A stretch of DNA of 7,554 nucleotides, taken from contig CACYEO010000094.1 in assembly GCA_902773475.1 (NCBI GenBank), positions 1 through 7,554 on the forward strand, in the 5' to 3' direction. The translations under genes were made by a program, and so were the position numbers. Under the pieces are notes generated by a model. The model had not been told where the DNA came from and searched no databases. It saw nothing but the letters and a program-made list of their open reading frames with translations. Within the stretch, counting starts at the first letter, position 1, and the number at the start of each line of letters is the position of its first letter. This document shows, one piece after another, positions 1 to 5,447 of this stretch. This stretch comes from an uncultured bacterium (GTDB taxonomy: Bacteria > Verrucomicrobiota > Kiritimatiellia > RFP12 > UBA1067).

Positions 1-522
1 CCCACGCGCCTCGTGAACGGGCCGAGCGGGGCGTGGGACTGGGAAGGCGGCGAGACGCTCCCGAAGGGCTGGGGCCGCAGAGTCGGCACGAAGCACAAGC
101 CCGAGGGCGAATGCGAAGCCGCCGACACGGTCGACTACCACCTCTATCGCGGGCCGGGAATGCTCAAGGTCAATCCCCGCCGCATTTCGTTCCTCGGCGA
201 GTTCGGCGGCCTCGGGCACCCCGTGAAAGGCCATCTCTGGAAAGAGCCGAAGGACGGAAATGGCAACTGGGGCTACGGCGGCATCAAGGATACCGGGACC
301 CGCGAGGGGCTTGAAAAGACGTACCTCGGCCTTATGGACAAGCTCGAAGGACTCGCCGTAAAAGGGCTCGGCGGCTCGATCTACACGCAGACCACGGACG
401 TGGAAGTCGAAATAAACGGCATTCTCACGTACGACAGAAAAGTTCTCAAGTTCAACCCTGAAGTTCTCAGGAAACGTCACGAACAGATAATCCGCAAAGC
501 GGAAAAGGAGGCCGGAAAATGA
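1..522 (+). CDS. Glycoside hydrolase family 2 enzyme, C-terminal part (5' end outside window)
   Basis: This is the 3' end of a gene whose frame is open from the first base, so the start lies upstream; the GTG at 13 is an internal Val codon. The visible 173 residues look like the end of a GH2 TIM barrel and its tail. The segment ISFLGEFGGLGHPVKGHLW fits the family's last barrel strand, and the Glu of GEFGG (codon 199-201) is the likely catalytic nucleophile, as in the CEYAHAMGN motif of LacZ. The segment IYTQTTDVEVEINGILTYDR (about codons 369-428) is the characteristic C-terminal stretch of bacterial GH2 beta-galactosidase/beta-glucuronidase-like proteins. The expected reaction is hydrolysis of a beta-glycosidic bond in an oligosaccharide or glycan; the substrate cannot be read from this fragment. 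The stop overlaps the start of the mutarotase gene by 4 nt (ATGA), indicating one transcript and coupled translation. Family assignment is fairly sure, specificity is not. Confidence 0.85.
   Translation, partial: PTRLVNGPSGAWDWEGGETLPKGWGRRVGTKHKPEGECEAADTVDYHLYRGPGMLKVNPRRISFLGEFGGLGHPVKGHLWKEPKDGNGNWGYGGIKDTGTREGLEKTYLGLMDKLEGLAVKGLGGSIYTQTTDVEVEINGILTYDRKVLKFNPEVLRKRHEQIIRKAEKEAGK
505..511 (+). promoter_or_regulatory. Shine-Dalgarno site of the mutarotase gene
   Basis: AAGGAGG lies 7 nt before the ATG at 519, inside the last codons of the GH2 gene. It supports 519 as the true start and shows that the mutarotase can be initiated directly as well as by coupling through the ATGA overlap. Confidence 0.8.
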
Positions 523-1631
523 ACAAACTCGCGATAATCGCGCTCGCCGGAGCGCTCGCCGGATGCACGGCGGCCGACAAAGCCGGAGTCGTGGAAAAGA
601 AGCCATTCGGAACAACCAAGTACGGCGAAAAGGCCACGCTCTACAAACTTGCCGGAAAAGACGGCCTTGAAATGGAAGTGACGGACGACGGCGGCAAGAT
701 CGTGCGCCTGCTTGTTCCTGACGCAAAGGGCGAAAAGATCGATGTCACGATAGGCTTCGACTCGCCCGCCGGCTGGGAAAAGACCGACGCCTACTTCGGC
801 GCAATCATCGGCCGCTACGGAAACCGCATCGCCGAGGGCAAGTTCACGCTCGACGGCAAAGACTGCAAGGTGCCTGTGAACGACAAGGCGCACGCCGCCG
901 CGCTCCACGGCGGCGACCGCGGCTGGGACGCATACGTCTGGAAGGCCGAAACATTCACAAAGGGCGATGACGTCGGCATCGTCTTCACGAAAGACTTCCC
1001 CGACGGCGAACAGGGCTTCCCCGGCGCGGTCAAGGCGAAGGTGACGTACACGATCGCCCCCGGAAACGTCTGGCGCATCGAGTACGAGGCGACTACCGAC
1101 AAGCCCACGCCCCTCAACCTCACGCAGCACGTCTACTTCAACATGAACGGCGAAGGCACGATTCTCGACCAGGAGCTTATGATAGCGGCGTCCAAGTATC
1201 TGCCCGTCGACAAAAACCTCGCCCCCGCCGGCGCTCCCGCGTCCGTCGAAGGCACGCCCTTCGACTTCCGCACGTTCCACAAAGTGGGCGAGCGCATCGA
1301 CGCTCCCGACACCGTCCTCCAGTACGGCCCCGGCTACGACCACAACTGGTGCCTCGACGGAGAAGGCTTCCGCAAGGCGGCCGAATTCCGCGGCAAGGCC
1401 CGCGCCGTCGAAGTGTGGACCGACCAGCCGGGCATCCAGTTCTACGCGGGCAACTTCATAGACAATACGTGGAAGATGAAAGACGGCAAGCCCATGTGCC
1501 GCCGCGGCTGGCTCGCGCTTGAAACCCAGCACTACCCGGACTCGCCTAACCGCCCCGGCTTCCCGTCCACGATCCTCCGCCCGGGCGAAACGTACAAGAC
1601 GAAAACGGAATACCGTTTCAAGGCTCTATGA
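519..1631 (+). CDS. Aldose 1-epimerase (galactose mutarotase), predicted lipoprotein
   Basis: This 370-aa protein interconverts the alpha and beta anomers of a free aldose such as galactose or glucose. Family landmarks are in order: ALHGG with His130, TQHVYFN with His204 (the two catalytic-site histidines), YDHN with Asp274, and LETQHYPDSPNRP with Glu335, the expected catalytic base. Length is normal for GalM. The N-terminus is a lipoprotein signal peptide: Lys3, a hydrophobic run at residues 4-15 and the lipobox LAGC with Cys16, so the enzyme is predicted to be anchored to a membrane facing the periplasm or the surface. It overlaps the GH2 gene upstream and the thioesterase downstream by 4 nt each. 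The context suggests that it equilibrates sugars freed by the GH2 enzyme before uptake. All key residues are present. I give no gene symbol because the cytoplasmic galM role does not strictly apply to an exported form. Confidence 0.93.
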   Translation: MNKLAIIALAGALAGCTAADKAGVVEKKPFGTTKYGEKATLYKLAGKDGLEMEVTDDGGKIVRLLVPDAKGEKIDVTIGFDSPAGWEKTDAYFGAIIGRYGNRIAEGKFTLDGKDCKVPVNDKAHAAALHGGDRGWDAYVWKAETFTKGDDVGIVFTKDFPDGEQGFPGAVKAKVTYTIAPGNVWRIEYEATTDKPTPLNLTQHVYFNMNGEGTILDQELMIAASKYLPVDKNLAPAGAPASVEGTPFDFRTFHKVGERIDAPDTVLQYGPGYDHNWCLDGEGFRKAAEFRGKARAVEVWTDQPGIQFYAGNFIDNTWKMKDGKPMCRRGWLALETQHYPDSPNRPGFPSTILRPGETYKTKTEYRFKAL

Positions 1632-2035
1632 CGGTGAACGGATTCGATTCTATCGAAGACGCGAGGGACTACTTCTCAGGCGACAGGTTCGCCGGAGAAA
1701 ACGGAATAACCCTCGAAGAACTCGACGGCTCGCACTCTGTTGCGAGCCTCGAACTTTCCGCCCGCCACAAAAACGCCTTCGGCGGAGTGATGGGCGGAGC
1801 GATTTTCACGCTCGCGGATTTCGCGTTCGCCGCGCTCACTAACGGACGCGGACGCGTGACGGTCGCGCAGCAGGTGTCGATAAACTACCTGTCGCAGCCG
1901 AAAGGCGCCAGGCTCGTGGCGACGGCCCGATACAGGAAAGACGGCAGGACCTCCTGCGTGGTGAACGTGGACGTGGCAGACGACACCGGACGCGACGTCG
2001 CGCAGTTCACCGGCACCGGATTCAAGCTTGGATGA
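1628..2035 (+). CDS. PaaI-family hotdog-fold thioesterase
   Basis: This 135-aa single-domain protein is expected to hydrolyse an acyl-CoA thioester in the cytoplasm. It has the family core HKNAFGGVMGGAIFTLADFAFA at residues 47-68: Asn49, the GG pair at 56-57 that starts the long central helix, and Asp64, matching the active-site Asn/Gly/Asp pattern of PaaI-type proteins. The usual HGG appears as MGG, a variant I recall from related anaerobe proteins rather than a clear sign of inactivation. The second half (VTVAQQVSINYLSQPKGARLVATAR) fits the following beta strands. There is no signal peptide. The ATG at 1628 overlaps the mutarotase stop (ATGA), with a weak AAGG at 1620-1623, so translation is probably coupled. 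The substrate is unknown, and its link to the sugar genes is only positional. The heptad-repeat array begins 1 nt after its stop codon. Confidence 0.88.
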   Translation: MTVNGFDSIEDARDYFSGDRFAGENGITLEELDGSHSVASLELSARHKNAFGGVMGGAIFTLADFAFAALTNGRGRVTVAQQVSINYLSQPKGARLVATARYRKDGRTSCVVNVDVADDTGRDVAQFTGTGFKLG

Positions 2036-2036
2036 G

Positions 2037-2162
2037 AATAGGCAATAGGCAATAGGGAATAGGCAGTAGGAAGAAGGCAATAGGAAGTAGATATTAGGCA
2101 ATAGGCAGTAGGAAGAAGGAAGAAGGCAATAGGAAATAGGAAATAGAGGATAAGAAGAAGAC
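2037..2162 (+). repeat. Left heptad array: 18 units of 7 bp (AATAGGN type)
   Basis: Exactly 126 bases divide into 18 consecutive 7-mers with no insertion or deletion, from 1 nt after the thioesterase stop to the base before the ATG at 2163. Common units are AATAGGC, AATAGGA, AGTAGGA and AGAAGGC; the last three units (AATAGAG, GATAAGA, AGAAGAC) are the most degenerate. A longer block (AATAGGC, AGTAGGA, then AGAAGG units) occurs at 2058 and again at 2100, 42 nt apart, suggesting duplication of several units at once. The strand is almost pure purine, so the array also supplies the purine-rich sequence ahead of the start codon. It is the inverted counterpart of the array at 2550-2681. Confidence 0.95.
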
Positions 2163-2540
2163 ATGGAACATGCGGTCAAATCGTACCGGGATCTCGTGGC
2201 TTGGCAGAGGTCAAGGGAGCTGGTAGGAGAAGTATATCTGCTGACGGCGGCATTTCCCGACGGCGAGAGGTTCGGCCTCGTCAGCCAGATGAACCGGGCG
2301 GCGGTATCAATACCATCGAATATCGCGGAGGGGTATGGACGATCAATGACGCAGGACTACCTTCATTTCCTGCGAATTGCGCGTGGAAGCGCGTACGAAC
2401 TGGAGACGCAGCTAATCCTCGCAGAAGATCTCGGCCTGTGCAAACTGGGGGCGACGTCAAACGCCGCAGGAATGCTTCAAGAGGTAATCCGTGTCCTGCA
2501 GGGACTCATCGCGACACTGGAGAGAAAAGCAGGCAAGTAA
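2163..2540 (+). CDS. Four-helix-bundle protein, S23 / 23S rRNA intervening-sequence protein family
   Basis: This 125-aa protein has the family pattern from end to end: SYRDLVAWQRSRELVGEVY (residues 7-25), FPDGERFGLVSQMNRAAVSIPSNIAEGYGR (about 31-60), and DYLHFLRIARGSAYELETQLILAEDLG (about 65-91), followed by a last helix ending ERKAGK. The family was first found in proteins encoded inside intervening sequences of 23S rRNA genes. It is related in fold to the Avd accessory protein of diversity-generating retroelements, is thought to form small oligomers and bind nucleic acid, and has no settled function. Here there is no rRNA and no reverse transcriptase nearby. No good Shine-Dalgarno is seen; only degenerate AGAAG units precede the ATG. 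Codons such as AGG, TCA, GTA and ATA are more frequent than in the flanking genes, which agrees with transfer. The family call is secure, the role is not. Confidence 0.93.
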   Translation: MEHAVKSYRDLVAWQRSRELVGEVYLLTAAFPDGERFGLVSQMNRAAVSIPSNIAEGYGRSMTQDYLHFLRIARGSAYELETQLILAEDLGLCKLGATSNAAGMLQEVIRVLQGLIATLERKAGK

Positions 2541-2549
2541 AATTTCCGC

Positions 2550-2681
2550 CCCTATTCCCCACCACTATTCCCCATTCCCTATTCCCCATTGCCTATTCCC
2601 TATTCCCTATTCCCTATTCCCCATTGCCTACTCACTATTGCCCATTGCCTATTCCCTATTGCCTACTCACTATTCCCTATT
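2550..2681 (-). repeat. Right heptad array: about 19 units of 7 bp (NCCTATT type on plus strand)
   Basis: From 2563 to 2681 there are 17 consecutive heptads without indels (CCCTATT, GCCTATT, CCCCATT, CACTATT, GCCTACT types). One CCCTATT at 2550 and a 6-nt unit at 2557 precede them, so the phase slips once. The 14-mer GCCTACTCACTATT occurs at 2626 and 2661, 35 nt (5 units) apart, showing block duplication. On the minus strand the units read AATAGGN, the same as the left array on the plus strand, making the two arrays inverted. The unit spectra differ: CCATT variants occur only here and AGAAGG variants only on the left. The array starts 9 nt after the four-helix-bundle stop and ends against the palindrome at 2685. 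Confidence 0.95.
2598..2622 (-). other. Canonical G-quadruplex motif within the right heptad array
   Basis: On the minus strand four G runs (GGGG, GGG, GGG, GGG) are separated by three identical 4-nt AATA loops, which satisfies the standard G3+N1-7 rule. It arises because three CCCTATT units and a CCCC run are consecutive. The motif would be in the RNA of any transcript running past the glycosyltransferase stop and in the template strand for transcription of the four-helix-bundle gene. Confidence 0.7.
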
Positions 2682-2684
2682 GCC

Positions 2685-2725
2685 TGTGATTGATTCCTTG
2701 ACCTCCAGTCAAGGAATCAATCACA
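2685..2725. repeat. Perfect palindrome, 18-bp arms and 5-nt loop, overlapping the glycosyltransferase stop
   Basis: The arm at 2685-2702 (TGTGATTGATTCCTTGAC) is exactly complementary to 2708-2725, with loop CTCCA; two more pairs form beyond one mismatch (2682-2683 with 2727-2728). The glycosyltransferase stop codon (2721-2723, minus) lies inside the right arm. The hairpin could end transcripts of both converging units, but neither side is followed by a T tract, so it is not a standard intrinsic terminator. It could also be the end of, or the target for, the heptad cassette that abuts it. Confidence 0.85.
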
Positions 2726-3788
2726 AGCTTTCGAGCAGCTCGTTCCACTGCCCCAGGACTATTTCGCGCGAATAGCGCGTAGCCACGAATTCGGCGGCGG
2801 CCCCGCCCAGACGCGCGCGCAGAGCCGCACCATCCATCATCCTGCCCAGAGCGTCTGCAAACGCATGGGGATTCGCCTGTGAGAGAATCCCGTTCAAACC
2901 GTCGCGGACAAGGCCGTCCACGCCGGGGACGCCTCGGCATCCGACGACTGGCTTTCCCGCCGCCATCCCCTCGACAAGCGTCATCGGCAGGCCTTCGCTC
3001 GCGCTCGGGAAAGCGATAAACGCGGCGCGGGAAATGTATTCGGAAAGATTCTTCACGTAACCGGGAAACTCCGTTTTCCCGGGGGCGAGCTTTTCCGCGA
3101 ACGCCTCTATCCGCGCCCGGATCTTCTTCTTTCCGTCCCCGCACACGGCGAGCCGCCAGCCCGGCCTGTCCTTCGCCGCGATCGCGAACGCACGCACGAG
3201 AAGATCGATCCGCTTGCTTTTGGAAAACGCCGCAGGATACAGAACCAGATTCTCCGCGCCGCCCTCCGGCGCCGCGGGTATCCGGCCGGGAAGGGCGTTG
3301 CCTATCGCGACTACGGTCTTGGACGCGCGGATGCGCGCCGATTCGCGAAGCGGCTCTATGAACGACGGCTGCAGCACCTGCACGGCTTCGACAAGCGCTA
3401 CGGCTTCGCGTATGGCGGCGTTGCGCACCGGATGCCGCCATTTGAACATCGTCGGCGGATACGTGTGGCACTGGTGGACTACAGGCCACGGAAAGCGGAC
3501 GAGCCCGCGGCGGCGCATCCCGGCGGCGAGCGCGAGCGTTTCGTTCGTCCCTGCGGAAATCACCGCGTCCGGCTGCAGGGAGTTTATGTCGTCGAACGCG
3601 TCGCCCGTCCCCGTGCGCACCACGCGGACCGCAGCCGGGGGAGGGAACGAAAGCGGCTCGTCCACGCTCTGGCACGTGGCGAGATGCGTTTCATGCCCGT
3701 CCGCGGCGAGAAGCGCGGCCGTGTCCGAGACGGCGGCTTCGGCGCCGCGTCCCGCGCGCATGTAGTCTTTGAAAAAAACTATGTTCAT
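2721..3788 (-). CDS. Glycosyltransferase family 4 (GT-B fold)
   Basis: This 355-aa protein is expected to transfer a sugar from an activated nucleotide donor onto a glycan or lipid acceptor at the inner face of the cytoplasmic membrane. The N-terminal half starts with a beta strand (MNIVFFKDYM) followed by a Gly-rich turn. The C-terminal donor-binding domain has LVLYPAAFSKSKRIDLLVRAF (residues 181-201, with Lys190/Lys192 near the donor phosphates), VCGDGK (215-220), and SEGLPMTLVEGMAAGKPVVG (264-283). The last carries the E-x7-E pair Glu265/Glu273 typical of GT4. Length is normal and there is no membrane segment. The start lies 22 nt after the LptE-like stop with no evident Shine-Dalgarno, so it probably shares that transcript. 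The neighbours suggest a role in lipopolysaccharide or another envelope glycan. Donor and acceptor cannot be told. Confidence 0.9.
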   Translation of the reverse strand: MNIVFFKDYMRAGRGAEAAVSDTAALLAADGHETHLATCQSVDEPLSFPPPAAVRVVRTGTGDAFDDINSLQPDAVISAGTNETLALAAGMRRRGLVRFPWPVVHQCHTYPPTMFKWRHPVRNAAIREAVALVEAVQVLQPSFIEPLRESARIRASKTVVAIGNALPGRIPAAPEGGAENLVLYPAAFSKSKRIDLLVRAFAIAAKDRPGWRLAVCGDGKKKIRARIEAFAEKLAPGKTEFPGYVKNLSEYISRAAFIAFPSASEGLPMTLVEGMAAGKPVVGCRGVPGVDGLVRDGLNGILSQANPHAFADALGRMMDGAALRARLGGAAAEFVATRYSREIVLGQWNELLESL

Positions 3789-3810
3789 GGGACGGCCGCC
3801 GGTCGGGGCG

Positions 3811-4347
3811 TCATTTGCCGGACGTTTGCGCGGGCTTGGAGACGGTCTCCACCGCGTCGGCCGCTATCTGGCGCGCGAGATCCAGCGCCAGGCGCTCCGT
3901 CGCGTTGCGCTCGCCCGTCAGAAGATCGTGCCCGGCGGAGAATGTCGTCTCTGCCGTGTAGCGCCTGTTGTCCGCAAGGACCGTTCCCGCGGTCTTGTCC
4001 ACGAACGACACTTCGGCGTACACGGCCATCCTGTATTCGGAAGCGCGCATGCCGTAGTTTCTGTCGTATGCGAGCGGCGTGCGGTCCGTGCGTTTCAGAA
4101 CGCCCTGCACTTCGATCGCCGCGTCGCCCTGCCTGCGGATCTTGAACGTCCCTTCGCGCTGGAATTCGCGCAGCGTCTGGCGCGTCACCGCCGCGCCGAG
4201 CCCCGGCACGGCGGTCTCGTTCATGAATTCCGGAACCGCGACCGTGCGTTTGTCTTCCGGCACGGACGGGGTCCAGCGGTACGATGCGCAGCCCGCGCAG
4301 AGCGCGGCGGAGAGCGCGGCGGAGAAAAAGCGCGCTTTGACGTTCAT
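3811..4347 (-). CDS. LptE-like LPS-assembly lipoprotein
   Basis: This 178-aa protein has a lipoprotein signal peptide (Lys4/Arg6, hydrophobic residues 7-19, lipobox CAGC with Cys20). After it come features of the LptE family: an aromatic SYRW segment at 22-25, a strand ending in VAVPEFMNETAVPGLGAAVTRQTLREFQREGTFKI (36-70) and the AAIEVQGVL strand (76-84). LptE sits in the outer membrane as the plug and partner of the LptD translocon that places lipopolysaccharide on the cell surface. The unusual lipobox has Cys at -3 where Leu is common. The start lies 7 nt after the BamD-like stop, with AGGA at 4360-4363 overlapping the end of that gene, so the two are co-transcribed. The family is divergent, so this rests on pattern and context; a generic lipoprotein of similar fold is the alternative. 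Confidence 0.68.
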   Translation of the reverse strand: MNVKARFFSAALSAALCAGCASYRWTPSVPEDKRTVAVPEFMNETAVPGLGAAVTRQTLREFQREGTFKIRRQGDAAIEVQGVLKRTDRTPLAYDRNYGMRASEYRMAVYAEVSFVDKTAGTVLADNRRYTAETTFSAGHDLLTGERNATERLALDLARQIAADAVETVSKPAQTSGK

Positions 4348-4354
4348 GGCAGTA

Positions 4355-5413
4355 TCACTTCCTGAGCGGCGCGGCGCCGCCCTTTATCGCTTCGATCCGC
4401 GCGCGCGCGGCGGCCGCGCGCTCCGAACCGGGATATTGTTCAATGTATCTTTCGTAGGCGGCGATCGCGGCGCCGGGCTTGCGCTGGCGCGTGTCGTAGA
4501 AAACCGTGTCGTTCCACGCGGCCTCCTCGACCGCCTTCTCGCATTCTTCGATCCACGAACGCACTTCCGCCGCGCGCGGATTCGCGGGATACGTTTCCGC
4601 AACGCGCTTGAAGGCGTTCACCGCCGCGACCTTGCGCGCCCTGTTGGAGGGATGCTTGCGCACGAGTTCCATCAGTATCTCGACTCGCAGGAACGCGGCC
4701 TTTTCGGCGGCCTCCGTGCCGGGGAAGCGGTTGCACAGCCCCTCGTACGCGAGCGCCGCCTCTTCCAGTTCGCCGTATTCGCGGCGCAGCTCGCCCACGC
4801 GCATCATCGCGGCGGGGACGTGCGGCGCGCCGGGCGCGTAGCGTATCACGCGCTCGAACTTGCGGCGGATCGACCGCTGGCTCGTCCATGTGAAGGAGAA
4901 GAAGCCTTTCGACTTCTGCTCCTCGTTCATCATTTCGGCGATTTTGTACTGGATCGACACGACATCGGCGTACTTGCACAGTCCGGGATAGAAGCGCAGC
5001 AGATAGTCGTATTCCTCGAACGCCTCGTAGATGTCGTCCAGCTGCGTCACCCACAGGCTGCCTATCGCCTCCTGGGAAAGCGCCGCCTCGAACGTTTCCG
5101 GCCACTCGCGCACGAGCGCCTCGTACGCCTTGCGCGCCGCGTTGTATTTGCCGTCGCGCGCAAGGGTGCGCGCGTATTCGAACTGCTCCGCCGGCGTCTG
5201 GCGCTTCACGGAAAACCAGAACGACGGCTTCTTCTGCTCGACGTTCCAGCTGTCGGGGTCGAATCCGGGGAATGCGTCCGTGGCGAAACCCGTCACGCCG
5301 GTTCCGGCCGAGCCGGGAACCGGCATGTTGGCGTCCGCGCGGGCGGCGGTCGGCACGGCCGCGACGGCCGCGGCCGCGGCAATCGCGGCGAAAATGCGTT
5401 GAAATGTTTTCAT
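4355..5413 (-). CDS. BamD-like TPR protein (outer-membrane assembly), signal peptide without lipobox
   Basis: This is a 352-aa exported helical-repeat protein. The signal peptide has Lys2/Arg6, an Ala-rich core at residues 7-20 and an AxA site (Ala24-Arg-Ala26). The mature part holds TPR-like helix pairs with the usual Ala/Tyr/Pro spacing: EQFEYARTLARDGKYNAARKAYEALVREWP (about 76-105), a pair around 125-143, VGELRREYGELEEAALAYEGLCNRFPGTEAAEKA (206-239), AFKRVAETYPANPRAAEV (267-284) and AAIAAYERYIEQYPGSERAAAARARI (315-340). This arrangement matches BamD/YfiO-type proteins, which join BamA in folding outer-membrane barrels. BamD is normally a lipoprotein, yet no Cys follows this signal peptide, so it would be soluble in the periplasm or held by partners. 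The LptE-like gene follows after 7 nt, strengthening the envelope reading. A general TPR protein is the alternative. Confidence 0.7.
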   Translation of the reverse strand: MKTFQRIFAAIAAAAAVAAVPTAARADANMPVPGSAGTGVTGFATDAFPGFDPDSWNVEQKKPSFWFSVKRQTPAEQFEYARTLARDGKYNAARKAYEALVREWPETFEAALSQEAIGSLWVTQLDDIYEAFEEYDYLLRFYPGLCKYADVVSIQYKIAEMMNEEQKSKGFFSFTWTSQRSIRRKFERVIRYAPGAPHVPAAMMRVGELRREYGELEEAALAYEGLCNRFPGTEAAEKAAFLRVEILMELVRKHPSNRARKVAAVNAFKRVAETYPANPRAAEVRSWIEECEKAVEEAAWNDTVFYDTRQRKPGAAIAAYERYIEQYPGSERAAAARARIEAIKGGAAPLRK

Positions 5414-5420
5414 GGCGCAG

Positions 5421-5429
5421 AGTTTACCA
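5421..5429 (-). promoter_or_regulatory. Putative extended -10 element upstream of the BamD-like gene
   Basis: The minus strand reads TGGTAAACT, that is TG-N plus hexamer TAAACT at 5426-5421. The same 9-mer stands before the 6899-7363 gene, and TGGTATAAT before the 5448-6725 gene. The hexamer ends only 7 nt before the ATG, so initiation here would give a leaderless or nearly leaderless mRNA. It lies in the 34-nt gap after the upstream stop. There is no obvious -35 box. Confidence 0.45.
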
Positions 5430-5447
5430 AAACGCGGCGGCGCGCGT

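Larger units (their letters stand above)
2037..2725. mobile_element. Candidate cassette: four-helix-bundle gene between inverted heptad arrays, ending at a palindrome
   Basis: The unit comprises the left array (2037-2162), the S23-type gene (2163-2540), the right array (2550-2681) and an adjoining perfect palindrome (2685-2725). The left units read AATAGGN and the right ones NCCTATT, so the ends are inverted relative to each other, as in many transposed units, but with tandem heptads instead of one fixed terminal repeat. It fills the gap between two convergent genes and the gene inside is compositionally unlike its neighbours. There is no transposase, recombinase or reverse transcriptase, so mobility would have to be provided in trans or the unit may be immobile. 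No target-site duplication is visible. The structure is read directly; calling it mobile is inference. Confidence 0.4.

Noticed and set aside
13..15. GTG as the start of the first gene
   Set aside because: The frame is open to the window edge and the protein is clearly the end of a much longer GH2 enzyme.
477..1532. Long open frame on the minus strand opposite the mutarotase
   Set aside because: It is a high-GC shadow of a gene with full catalytic motifs on the other strand.
1676..2179. Minus-strand frame through the left array encoding SYCLLP-type repeats, and a similar plus-strand frame at 2491-2775
   Set aside because: Heptads give open frames by chance because 21 nt equals 7 codons; these overlap well-supported genes and have no recognisable domain.
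2163..2540. Diversity-generating retroelement with an Avd protein
   Set aside because: The protein belongs to the related S23 group, and there is no reverse transcriptase, template repeat or variable repeat in the window.
2037..2681. The period-7 arrays as a CRISPR array
   Set aside because: The unit is only 7 bp with no spacers of regular length, and no cas gene is present.
2037..2681. 23S rRNA intervening sequence
   Set aside because: The flanks are protein genes (thioesterase and glycosyltransferase), not rRNA.
2685..2725. The palindrome as a standard intrinsic terminator
   Set aside because: No run of T follows on either strand; it is kept as a palindrome with an open role.
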